A DNA stretch of 64,000 nucleotides, from assembly GCF_008629685.1 (NCBI RefSeq), contig NZ_VWSF01000016.1, forward strand, positions 1-64,000, read 5' to 3'. This DNA is from Adhaeribacter rhizoryzae (GTDB taxonomy: Bacteria; Bacteroidota; Bacteroidia; Cytophagales; Hymenobacteraceae). A program made the position numbers and the translations under genes. Below, one piece after another: positions 51,938 through 60,305 of the stretch (within the stretch, counting starts at the first letter, position 1; each line of letters starts with the position of its first letter). The notes under the pieces were generated by a model that saw nothing but the letters and a program-made list of their open reading frames with translations, searched no databases and was not told the DNA's origin.

Positions 51938-54343
51938 ATGCTGAAAAACTGTCTGAAAATTGCGTTTAGAAACCTGCTCCGGCACAAAGGTTATACTTTT
52001 ATTAACATGGCGGGTTTGGCGGTGGGCATTGCCTGCTGCACGTTTATTTTGCTGTATGTGCAGGATGAGCTTTCTTTTGAGAAACACCATCGGCAGGCCG
52101 AAAATATTTACCGGCTTACCATTACCATTGATAACAACGGCACCACCGAAAAAGCCGGTATTACCTCGCCGCCTATTGCGCCGCACCTAAAACAAGATTA
52201 CCCGGAAGTAAAACAATTTGTGCGTTTCAACAGTACCGGCGGCCACGAACTGCTCCGCTACGGTGACAAAGCCCTTTACGAAACCGGGGGCTTTTTTGCC
52301 GATTCCACGGTTTTTGAAGTATTCGATTTTCCGCTGGCAGCCGGAAACTCCCAAACGGCTTTAAGTGAGCCTAATTCGATTGTACTGAGTCAGGAGCTGG
52401 CCCAGAAATATTTCGGCAGCGAAAACCCGATGGGTAAAATAATTGAAATGGAAGGCAATACGCCGCATACCTTAAAAGTAACCGGAATATTGGCCGAAGT
52501 GCCGCGTACCACCCAATTACGTCCCGATTTTTTAGTACCCATGCGCCTGGCTGGTCGCGATTACCTAAATCAGTGGTTTGCTTACGGTGTTACAGCTTAT
52601 ATTTTGGTAAACAATAATTTTAATGCTGCTGCTTTCGATAAAAAACTGGCTGCTTTTACTAAAAAATATCAGCCCAATCGCCCTGGCACCCCGCCGCCGC
52701 CTTCTTTGCATATTCAACCTTTGTTAGCTATTCACCTGGACCCGGATTACGGCGGGCAGATAGCACCCGTTAGCGATATTAATAATATTTATCTGTTCTC
52801 GGCACTGGCTTTGTTTATTATTTTGCTGGCCTGCATTAATTTCATGAACCTGGCTACGGCCCGGTCGCAGAACCGCTCCAAAGAAGTAGGTGTGCGTAAG
52901 GTAATTGGCGCTACCCGTTCGCAACTTATTCGCCAGTTTTTAGCCGAATCAATGTTGCTTTCGGGCTTTGCCTTGCTACTAGCCATTATTATGGTTTACC
53001 TGGCTTTGCCTTTGTTTAATAAATTATCTGGTAAATATATCGAACTAAACTACCTGCATAATCCGGAGTTGTGGCTGGGTATGCTGGGGCTTACTTTATT
53101 GGCGGGTTTGGTAGCGGGCATTTATCCGGCGTTTTATTTATCGGGTTTCCGGCCGGTGCAGGTGCTTAAAGGCCGGCAAACCGGTGCGGTTAGCGGCGTG
53201 GCTTTGCGGCAGGGCTTGGTAATATTGCAGTTTGCCATTTCTATTGGCATGATTGTGGGCACCGCCGTAGTGTATAACCAGATGCAGTACGTGCAAAACA
53301 AACGCCTGGGCTTTAACCAGGAGCAAATGGTTATTGTAAATATTCCGGGTAACTTGCCTATCCAGAAATCACGCACCTTCCGCGACGAAATACGGCAGCT
53401 ACCGCAGGTAAAAAATGCCACCCTTACCGGCTCTATTCCGGCCGACGAAGGCTGGTGGCGTACGCCTATGCGCCCGATGGGTAAAGGCAATTCTCAGGAT
53501 AATTCTATCATTGGGTTTGTATTGCCCACCGATTTTGAATTTATTCAAACCTTCGACCTGGAGTTGAAAGCCGGGCGTTTCCTTGATAAGAAATTTGCCA
53601 CCGATACGGCCCGATCTATTATGCTGAACGAAGCAGCCGCTGCGGCTTTTGGCTGGCAATCGCCGGAAGAGGCCGTGGGGCAACGCATTAGTTATGGTGG
53701 CCGCGACTCGATTGGCAGCGTGGTAGTAGGCGTACTAAAAGACTTTAATTTCCAGTCGTTGCACCAGAAAGTAGAGCCCATGGTATTTAGCGCCAGCACC
53801 CGCCGTGTCTCGTTTTTGGCTGTGCGCCTGGCCACTAACGATATTTCCGGCACCCTGGCCCAACTCGAAAGCAAATGGAACGCCTTCGACCCCAAACACC
53901 CTTTTGACTTTACTTTTATGGACGACCGGTTACAGAATCAGTACCAGGCCGAACTGCAATTAGGTAGAATATTTGCCACTTTTGCCGGGTTAGCCATTTT
54001 TATTGCCTGTTTGGGTTTATTTGGCCTGGCTTCTTTTACCACTGAGCAGCGCACCAAAGAAATTGGTATCCGCAAAGTACTGGGGGCTTCGGTAAGCGGT
54101 ATTGTAGGCATGCTCTCCAAAGATTTCCTGAAACTAGTATTAGTAGCCAATATTATTGCCTGGCCGCTGGCCTGGTACGGCATGAACCAATGGTTGCAGA
54201 ACTTTGCCTTCCGGACGCCTTTTTCGTGGTGGATATTTATGGTAGCGGCTATGGCAGCGCTGGTGATTGCGTTGTTTACCGTAAGTTTCCACGCGGTAAA
54301 AGCAGCCGTTTCTAACCCGGTAAAAGCCTTGCGCAGCGAGTAA
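51938..54343 (+). CDS. FtsX-like ABC permease 6 (own enhancer and promoter)
   Basis: This 801-residue protein starts MLKNCLKIAFRNLLRHKG. Coupling loops are KEVGVRKVIGATR and KEIGIRKVLGASV, and the end is NPVKALRSE. The middle signature ATARSQNRSKEVGVRKVIGA is close to that of permease 8 (STARSAKRAKEVGVRKVIGA). These are the two permeases that carry the tandem enhancer-like sites in front, so subfamily and regulation go together. It has the same eight-helix layout with two periplasmic MacB domains. No ATPase gene accompanies it; the one at 30710 is the nearest. A toast-rack protein gene follows after 115 bases. Confidence 0.92.
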   Translation: MLKNCLKIAFRNLLRHKGYTFINMAGLAVGIACCTFILLYVQDELSFEKHHRQAENIYRLTITIDNNGTTEKAGITSPPIAPHLKQDYPEVKQFVRFNSTGGHELLRYGDKALYETGGFFADSTVFEVFDFPLAAGNSQTALSEPNSIVLSQELAQKYFGSENPMGKIIEMEGNTPHTLKVTGILAEVPRTTQLRPDFLVPMRLAGRDYLNQWFAYGVTAYILVNNNFNAAAFDKKLAAFTKKYQPNRPGTPPPPSLHIQPLLAIHLDPDYGGQIAPVSDINNIYLFSALALFIILLACINFMNLATARSQNRSKEVGVRKVIGATRSQLIRQFLAESMLLSGFALLLAIIMVYLALPLFNKLSGKYIELNYLHNPELWLGMLGLTLLAGLVAGIYPAFYLSGFRPVQVLKGRQTGAVSGVALRQGLVILQFAISIGMIVGTAVVYNQMQYVQNKRLGFNQEQMVIVNIPGNLPIQKSRTFRDEIRQLPQVKNATLTGSIPADEGWWRTPMRPMGKGNSQDNSIIGFVLPTDFEFIQTFDLELKAGRFLDKKFATDTARSIMLNEAAAAAFGWQSPEEAVGQRISYGGRDSIGSVVVGVLKDFNFQSLHQKVEPMVFSASTRRVSFLAVRLATNDISGTLAQLESKWNAFDPKHPFDFTFMDDRLQNQYQAELQLGRIFATFAGLAIFIACLGLFGLASFTTEQRTKEIGIRKVLGASVSGIVGMLSKDFLKLVLVANIIAWPLAWYGMNQWLQNFAFRTPFSWWIFMVAAMAALVIALFTVSFHAVKAAVSNPVKALRSE

Positions 54344-54458
54344 TTATTACTAAAAAATATTCCGAAAATTCCCCGCCTATTTTAGGTGGGGCAGGCGTGG
54401 TAAATAATAAATTAAGATTTATATTACTACCACCTTACACCTTATAACATTCAAAATA

Positions 54459-55238
54459 ATGCTCCCGAAACCATTCAAACTGCTTTTGTTTTATGCTGCC
54501 AGTTTCTTTTTAGTAAGTTGGTTTTTGGCAACTCCTGCCAAAAGTCAGCTTATTTCCAAGCAAACAATCGACTTAAAAAATATTAAAAATTTGCAAGCCG
54601 AACTGCAGCTGAATGCCGGCACCTTTAAGCTTACAACCCAGGACCAGGCAGCGGTAAATGCCAGTTTTAATTACACCCGCAAAAACTGGAAACCCGAAAT
54701 AAAATTTACACCACAAGCTGGTAAAGGAATATTAAGCATAAAGCAGCCCGAAGAAAAGAATACGAACATGCAGGAGAAGGAGCGGAACGAATGGGAAATA
54801 AAAATGCCCCGCTCTGTACCTACTGATCTGAAGTTTAGAATGGGAGCCGGTGAAGGCACGGTAAATTTAAGCGGGGCAAAAGTAAACCGGCTGGAAATGG
54901 AAGCTGGCGCCGGCGATTTTAAAGTAAATTTAGCCAATACCGCTGTTGCCAGTTTAAAAGTAAGTGCCGGAGTAGGTGCTTTAACCCTAAACCTCACGGG
55001 CAAACGCAACACCAATCTAAAAGCAGAAATTAATGGCGGCATCGGCGACCTGACCCTGGTACTGCCACGCCAAACTGGTGTGCGGGTAAAAGTCTCGGGC
55101 TTGGGCGGGGTAGAAAGCCGAACTTTGAGAAAACAAGGCGGCTACTACGTAAATGATGCCTACGGCAAAACCCCGCAGAACCTGGATATTACCGTTAGTG
55201 CCGGCATGGGCAGCATTAAGATGGAACTAGAAAAGTAA
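54459..55238 (+). CDS. Secreted toast-rack/LiaF-like beta-solenoid protein
   Basis: This 259-residue protein has an N-terminal signal (FKLLLFYAASFFLVSWFLATPAKS). A beta-rich mature part shows short glycine-spaced repeats: LQLNAGTFKLTT, FRMGAGEGTVNLSG, MEAGAGDFKVNLAN, VSAGVGALTLNLTG, INGGIGDLTLVLP, SAGMGSIKMELE. This GxGxxxLxL pattern is that of toast-rack domains, seen in LiaF-like C-termini and DUF4097 proteins. In Firmicutes LiaF senses envelope stress. Here it is a periplasmic protein between two ABC permeases, so a role as accessory or sensor for them is a reasonable inference. Confidence 0.75.
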   Translation: MLPKPFKLLLFYAASFFLVSWFLATPAKSQLISKQTIDLKNIKNLQAELQLNAGTFKLTTQDQAAVNASFNYTRKNWKPEIKFTPQAGKGILSIKQPEEKNTNMQEKERNEWEIKMPRSVPTDLKFRMGAGEGTVNLSGAKVNRLEMEAGAGDFKVNLANTAVASLKVSAGVGALTLNLTGKRNTNLKAEINGGIGDLTLVLPRQTGVRVKVSGLGGVESRTLRKQGGYYVNDAYGKTPQNLDITVSAGMGSIKMELEK

Positions 55239-55330
55239 TTTTTATAAGCTAAACAATCTGCCCTGACTATTCAGAAAAGGCCAATGTTGCCTACAACAAC
55301 TTTTCTGCCCGCCTAGCCGGTGTGGATGGC

Positions 55331-55360
55331 TGTCACCCTTTGGAGGGGGTAGGGGGAGGA
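55331..55360. repeat. G-rich intergenic repeat, family 3 copy
   Basis: TGTCACCCTTTGGAGGGGGT then AGGGGGAGGA. It is paired with an inverted partial copy at 55450, framing the gap before permease 7 just as 36562/36712 frame the gap before permease 3. Confidence 0.8.
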
Positions 55361-55449
55361 CAAGTACTGTTGCGGACACAAAAAACGGTTGTTGAAAGCT
55401 AAAGCGGTATAAATATTTTCATCAGAATATTTATTGCCTAGATGTGTAA

Positions 55450-55473
55450 TCCTGCCCCTCCAAAGGGGCACTT
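55450..55473. repeat. G-rich intergenic repeat, family 3, partial inverted copy
   Basis: TCCTGCCCCTCCAAAGGGGC then ACTT: the shorter inverted form, about 90 bases after the direct copy. Confidence 0.7.
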
Positions 55474-55515
55474 CGCATTAACGACAAAACAAAAGTTAGA
55501 TAACAATATCGAACC

Positions 55516-57948
55516 ATGCTTAAGAACTACCTGACGATTGCGATCCGGAATATTGCCCGGAACAAAGCATTTTCGGCGATTAATATTCTGGGTCTGGCTA
55601 TTGGCATTGCCTCCTGCCTGCTCATAATTTTATTTGTGTTCGATGAAGTTAGTTACGACAAGCATTTCAGTCGGGCCGACCAAATTTACCGGGTTGGGTT
55701 TAATGGCCGGTTAAACCAGGAGGTGCTGGAATTTCCGATGACCGGGGCGCCGGTGGGCGAGCAGCTTAAAACCGTTTTCCCGGAAGTAGCGGCCTATACC
55801 CGCATTCGGGTAAATGGCAGTCCGTTTGTGACCTACAATGGCCAAACGTTTAAAGAAGAAAAGTTTGCCTACGCCGATCCTACTTTTTTTCAGGTATTTG
55901 ATTTCCCGTTGTTGCAGGGCGATCCGGCCACCGCTTTATCCGACCCCAGCGGTATTGTCATTACCGAAGATTTCGCCCAAAAATATTTCGGGCAAGAAAA
56001 CCCCATGGGCAAAGTGCTGGATTTAAAAGCCTGGAATGCTTCTTATAAAATAACCGGCGTTATCTCCAAAATGCCCGCCAATACCCATTTCCATTTCGAT
56101 ATGCTGGCCTCGATGCACAGCCACGGTTTAGCTAAAAACCCAGCTTGGTTAGGTTTTAATTTTTACACCTACGTGCTGGTAAAACCCGGTACCAACATGC
56201 GCCAGCTCGAAACTAAATTTCAGGCGGAAGCCGAACGCTTTATCTCCAAAGAAGTAAAAGACGGCATTGGCGTTAGTATGGCCGAGTTCCGGAAAGCCGG
56301 TAACGATTTTGGGTTATTCTTACAGCCCCTGACCAGTATACATTTGCGGTCGCAGTATAAATTTGAACTGGAGCCGAACGGCAATATTCAGTACGTATAT
56401 ATTTTTCTGGCGATTGCGGGTTTTATGCTCTTGATTGCCTGTATTAATTTTATGAATTTATCTACGGCCGGGGCTTCCAAACGGGCCAAAGAAGTAGGCA
56501 TCCGGAAAGTATTGGGTTCGGTGCGCCAGCAGCTAATCTTTCAGTTTATGTCGGAATCGGTGCTGATTAGCTTTTGCGCGCTGTTTATTGCCATTTTTCT
56601 GGTGAGCCTGGCTTTACCGGTTTTCAACGACTTAACGGGTAAATCTTTCACCCTCGATTTTTTGCTACAGCCGGTTTACCTGGTGGGCTTGCCTGTATTT
56701 GGTATCCTGGTTGGTTTGCTGGCCGGCAGTTACCCCGCGTTTTATTTATCGGGTTTCCGGCCGGTAGCGGTTTTAAAAGGCAGTAGCCTGGGTAGCAAAT
56801 TATTCAGCGGTAACCAGTGGTGGGGCAGTTTTCGGTTACGGAGCATGCTGGTGGTGTTCCAGTTTTTTATTTCTATAGCCTTATTGGTGGGTACGGTGGT
56901 AGTGTACCGGCAGCTAACTTATATGCAGCAAAAAGCGGTGGGCTACAGCAAAGAGCAGGTGCTGGTGGTGCAGGATAGTTACGCCCTTAAAAAGAACGAA
57001 AAAGTATTTAAAGAGAAAATAGCGCAGTTCCCGCAGGTAGTGCAGGCCAGTATTTCGGGCAACGTACCGGTTGGCGATTCGAAAGAAAGCAACAATGGCT
57101 TTTTCCCGCAAGATCGGAAAGGCCAGCCTATTGTAATGCGGCAATATTTAATCGACGAAAATTACCTGCCTACCTTGGGCCTCAAACTGGTAGCTGGGCG
57201 CAATTTTTCGAAAGATTTTAAAACCGATTCTTTGGGGGTGCTGTTAAACGAAGCCGCCGTAACGGCCCTGAACTGGCAGAAAAACCCGTTGGGCCAGAAA
57301 ATTCAAGATGGTAATGGCCGCATCCTGCACGTAGTGGGCGTACTAAAAGATTTCCATTTTGAATCGATGCACCAGAAAATAGGTCCCATGGTCATGACCT
57401 ACGGCGAAAACTCCGGCAGCGTACTCGTAAAAATTAAAACCGATAATATTCCGGGTTTGATAGCTTCTCTGGAAAATACCTGGAACGACCTGACTGCCGA
57501 AGCGCCGTTTGCTTATTCTTTCCTCGACGACCGTTTTGCCGAGGTGTACCAAACCGAACAGAAATTAGGTAAAATATTGGGCATCTTTGCCGGGCTTACC
57601 ATTTTTATTGCCTGCCTGGGCTTGTTTGGGTTGGCAACTTTTACGGCCCAGCAACGGCGCAAAGAAATAGGCATCCGCAAAGTGCTCGGCGCCTCGGTCA
57701 GTGCCATTGTGGCTATGCTCTCAAAAGATTTTTTGAAACTGGTATTAGTAGCGAATTTAATTGCCTGGCCCCTGGCCTGGTACGGCATGCACCAGTGGCT
57801 CCAGGATTTTGCTTACCGCACCCAAATTAGCTGGTGGATATTTGTAGTGGCTGGTGCTTTGGCTATTATCATTGCTTTGGTTACTATTAGTTTCCAGGCG
57901 ATAAAAGCAGCGGTGTCTAACCCGGTAAAATCGCTTAGGAACGAATAA
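55516..57948 (+). CDS. FtsX-like ABC permease 7
   Basis: This 810-residue protein starts MLKNYLTIAIRNIARNKAFS. The first coupling region STAGASKRAKEVGIRKVLGSV belongs to the permease 3/4 subfamily. The second has QQRRKEIGIRKVLGASV, and the end is NPVKSLRNE. It is slightly longer than permeases 3 and 4 because of an insertion after VAVLKGSSLGSKLFSGNQWWG, just before the fifth helix. It lies beyond the toast-rack gene, with the G-rich repeat pair between them and no enhancer-like sites. It was probably copied from the permease 3/4 lineage and moved, or left behind after insertions between the copies. Confidence 0.92.
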   Translation: MLKNYLTIAIRNIARNKAFSAINILGLAIGIASCLLIILFVFDEVSYDKHFSRADQIYRVGFNGRLNQEVLEFPMTGAPVGEQLKTVFPEVAAYTRIRVNGSPFVTYNGQTFKEEKFAYADPTFFQVFDFPLLQGDPATALSDPSGIVITEDFAQKYFGQENPMGKVLDLKAWNASYKITGVISKMPANTHFHFDMLASMHSHGLAKNPAWLGFNFYTYVLVKPGTNMRQLETKFQAEAERFISKEVKDGIGVSMAEFRKAGNDFGLFLQPLTSIHLRSQYKFELEPNGNIQYVYIFLAIAGFMLLIACINFMNLSTAGASKRAKEVGIRKVLGSVRQQLIFQFMSESVLISFCALFIAIFLVSLALPVFNDLTGKSFTLDFLLQPVYLVGLPVFGILVGLLAGSYPAFYLSGFRPVAVLKGSSLGSKLFSGNQWWGSFRLRSMLVVFQFFISIALLVGTVVVYRQLTYMQQKAVGYSKEQVLVVQDSYALKKNEKVFKEKIAQFPQVVQASISGNVPVGDSKESNNGFFPQDRKGQPIVMRQYLIDENYLPTLGLKLVAGRNFSKDFKTDSLGVLLNEAAVTALNWQKNPLGQKIQDGNGRILHVVGVLKDFHFESMHQKIGPMVMTYGENSGSVLVKIKTDNIPGLIASLENTWNDLTAEAPFAYSFLDDRFAEVYQTEQKLGKILGIFAGLTIFIACLGLFGLATFTAQQRRKEIGIRKVLGASVSAIVAMLSKDFLKLVLVANLIAWPLAWYGMHQWLQDFAYRTQISWWIFVVAGALAIIIALVTISFQAIKAAVSNPVKSLRNE

Positions 57949-57974
57949 TCAGCTATCAGAAGAATTTTATTGTA

Positions 57975-58013
57975 TTATGCATAGAGTTAGTTTGTCACTA
58001 ACTTTATGCATAA
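57975..58013. repeat. Degenerate hairpin related to family 2
   Basis: TTATGCATAGAGTTAGT pairs with ACTAACTTTATGCATAA. It resembles the TATGCGTAGAGTTAG half of family 2. It lies between converging genes and may act as a terminator. Confidence 0.55.
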
Positions 58014-58021
58014 CATGAGGT

Positions 58022-59743
58022 TTAAACATATTTTCTAAATGCCGCAACGGTTTGATAAATACCATAGGCAATTAGGATTTTCCCTAAAATAAAGAAAAAT
58101 GAACTTAGGATACCGCACAATGCACCTAAAATACCACCTGTTACTTTTCTAATAGAAGATGTTAGTTCATTGAATCCGGTTGGTAGCCAAAAATAATTTA
58201 TGAATCCTGCCCAGAATGTTTGATCGTTTAGTAAAAAGTTATAATTATTAGTCCAAGGAAACCCGAATTCACTACTGCTCATAATAAATAAGCAATAAAA
58301 GACCAAGCCAGAACTAAATGTAAACACAACTGCTCTGCCCCAATCTAGACCATAATTGTTTGATATTTTGTTCATGAATAAAAGAAATGCATCTCCTTTT
58401 GATAAGCTTTTTAAATTCTTGGAGAACTTAATCATTTCAATTTTATGATAATTTAATGCTGAAATATTATTGTTTATTTTACGTGCTTCATGTTTTAATA
58501 ACCTTGCTGTGCTGCAATCACTAATAGCATTCGATAATGTATTATTATCTTGAATATTTCCTGAAACGACGGTGCCATCAAAGCTTATACTCGATAAAAA
58601 CACATTGCGTATATCTAACAGGCCACGTATAATGGCATTTGTAAATTTTAAAGTGCCAACTGGGTTCTGTTGCGAATTGATTTCAAAAATTCTGACTATA
58701 CTTCCACTACCTATTATAGCACCTTGAAAGGAAATTGTTCCATCAAATTTTTTACTTATGCCATTAGCTAAATGGCTTCCTAGCCAAAAGGCTGAATCAA
58801 TTTGAACACCAGTAAATGACAGAACTGCTGACTCAAAATTAATTTCTCTTAATTTTACTTCCTCTTTAAACCTGGAGTAGGCAAAGCTTAGATGTTTCTC
58901 TATAATTGTATTTTCAAAATCAATATTCTTGTTAAAAGTAGAATATGTAAAGTATGCTTTATTTCTGAAGGTAATGTCTTTTACAATTATGGATTCATGG
59001 AAGATTGCATTATGTGTGATTACCTTTTCTTCAAAGCATATTTTTGAAATATTAACCTTCCCATTAAATATAGTATTGCTAAAAACAGCCTCTTTAACTT
59101 TTATATATTCTTTAGTAATATCATTTCTTATACTGAATATAGAGTTAATAATAGAATTAGAAAAATCTAGCTTGCCTGCAAATGCTACATTGTTAATGCT
59201 TACATTTTTATTGAAAGTGGATTTGGTAAAATCAATAGGGGTGCTTACTATTGAATTCATTAAAATGATGTTCTCTTCAAATATGGAGTTAGAGAATTCG
59301 GTTATTGCTAAAATAGATTTGATAAAACTAATAGATTTGTTTATTTTTAAAGATCTGAAAATTGATGGTGTTTCAATTCTTGTATTAAAGAAATTTGCTT
59401 CTCCATGGAAAGAAGTAGTTATAATAGTAATGCCTTGCTCAAATATTACATTCCTTATATTTGTTGGCCCATTAATAGTAGATTGAAAAAATGAAACTGG
59501 CTTCTTAAATATTAAATTACAACAATAAAATCCAGGGCTAATTTTAGGTAAGAAGTCATCAACGTTATCATTAATTATATCATTCCTAATTTCTATTCCA
59601 TCTATTGGATTATTTTGGATAAATTCATATAAATTAAAGTCTAATTGAATTTCACACCAGGACAAATCAAATGTGTCTGGCTTTTTATTCAGTAACTTTA
59701 ATAAATCATCACAAGACTTTACAAGTTGATTTTCTTCTAACAT
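58022..59743 (-). CDS. Pentapeptide-like beta-solenoid protein with C-terminal membrane region
   Basis: These 573 residues start with a short helical region, then about 300 residues of repeats with hydrophobic residues at steps of 5 and 6 (for example STFNKNVSINNVAFAGKLDF). This gives an 11-residue period of the pentapeptide-repeat-like kind. After a linker with FKNATI-like strands come two membrane helices (AVVFTFSSGLVFYCLFIM and GILSSFFFILGKILIAYGIY) separated by an aromatic loop (GFINYFWLPTGFNEL). The gene is conspicuously AT-rich and points against the permease genes, which suggests separate origin. It could be a membrane-tethered scaffold or channel-like protein. Function is unknown. Confidence 0.65.
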   Translation of the reverse strand: MLEENQLVKSCDDLLKLLNKKPDTFDLSWCEIQLDFNLYEFIQNNPIDGIEIRNDIINDNVDDFLPKISPGFYCCNLIFKKPVSFFQSTINGPTNIRNVIFEQGITIITTSFHGEANFFNTRIETPSIFRSLKINKSISFIKSILAITEFSNSIFEENIILMNSIVSTPIDFTKSTFNKNVSINNVAFAGKLDFSNSIINSIFSIRNDITKEYIKVKEAVFSNTIFNGKVNISKICFEEKVITHNAIFHESIIVKDITFRNKAYFTYSTFNKNIDFENTIIEKHLSFAYSRFKEEVKLREINFESAVLSFTGVQIDSAFWLGSHLANGISKKFDGTISFQGAIIGSGSIVRIFEINSQQNPVGTLKFTNAIIRGLLDIRNVFLSSISFDGTVVSGNIQDNNTLSNAISDCSTARLLKHEARKINNNISALNYHKIEMIKFSKNLKSLSKGDAFLLFMNKISNNYGLDWGRAVVFTFSSGLVFYCLFIMSSSEFGFPWTNNYNFLLNDQTFWAGFINYFWLPTGFNELTSSIRKVTGGILGALCGILSSFFFILGKILIAYGIYQTVAAFRKYV

Positions 59744-59929
59744 ATGAAGAATTATAATAGTCGTTTTTATTAAAGAGATATTGTATTAGGCAAAATTGTT
59801 TTTGTTAATCCCCCATGATGCGTAGTGTGAACAGAATGCCCTTCACTTAGCAAAGTAGTAAAAATAAGTGTTAACTTAATTATTCAACTTCGGAAAGACA
59901 GTAACAACAGGCAATTAACAGTAGTTTGG

Positions 59930-60022
59930 CCACTCGGGCCCTCGCGGACATAAGCAAACTTAAACAGCAGCTAATAGTTAGCACCTGTGCTTCGATAGAT
60001 GCAATTTTTCAAATGATAAACC
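59930..60022. repeat. Dispersed repeat, family 6 copy
   Basis: Second copy of the element at 8384-8478, with the blocks CGGGCCCTCGCGG, AGCAAACTTA, AGTTAGCACC and GATAAACCT in the same order. It lies directly before UAS C. Confidence 0.6.
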
Positions 60023-60072
60023 TCTTGCTAACTAACGCTTCTGCTTCAAAAACAGCTTAATAAAAGCTGGCT

Positions 60073-60111
60073 GTTCTGAAACCGGACGAACATTGTATCA
60101 AAACCGAACAA
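60073..60111 (+). promoter_or_regulatory. Tandem enhancer-like sites (UAS C)
   Basis: GTTCTGAAACCGGACGA (60073-60089) and GTATCAAAACCGAACAA (60095-60111) are 22 bp apart. The second CCG is 71 bp before the promoter GG. Confidence 0.78.
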
Positions 60112-60173
60112 ATTTTAATTTATTTAAATATTAGATATGAGTTAATTTGTTGATATACAATGTTTTGATAAAC

Positions 60174-60189
60174 TGGCATTTTTATTATT
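60174..60189 (+). promoter_or_regulatory. Sigma-54-like promoter of permease 8
   Basis: TGGCATTTTTATTATT is identical over 16 bases to the sequence at 51820. The surrounding DNA differs, so it is a conserved site rather than a recent copy. Confidence 0.62.
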
Positions 60190-60305
60190 ACTTTTTCTAA
60201 AGCCGGAGGTAAACGCATGCCCTTTTTTTGCCAGACCCGACAAAAAATATTAAATTAAATAAAGCTGTTTTCCCAGCAGAAGCAGCTCTAATATAAACTG
60301 CATCT

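Larger units (their letters stand above)
59744..60305. other. Divergent control region of permease 8 with a repeat
   Basis: This 562-base gap has no gene. It holds the family-6 repeat (59930-60022), the tandem enhancer-like sites (60073-60111) and the promoter-like sequence (60174-60189). Confidence 0.7.

Noticed and set aside
58929-59486. 185-codon plus-strand frame inside the solenoid gene
   Set aside because: It is antisense to the repeat region of the minus-strand gene; its hydrophobic composition is the complement of AT-rich codons and it has no start context.
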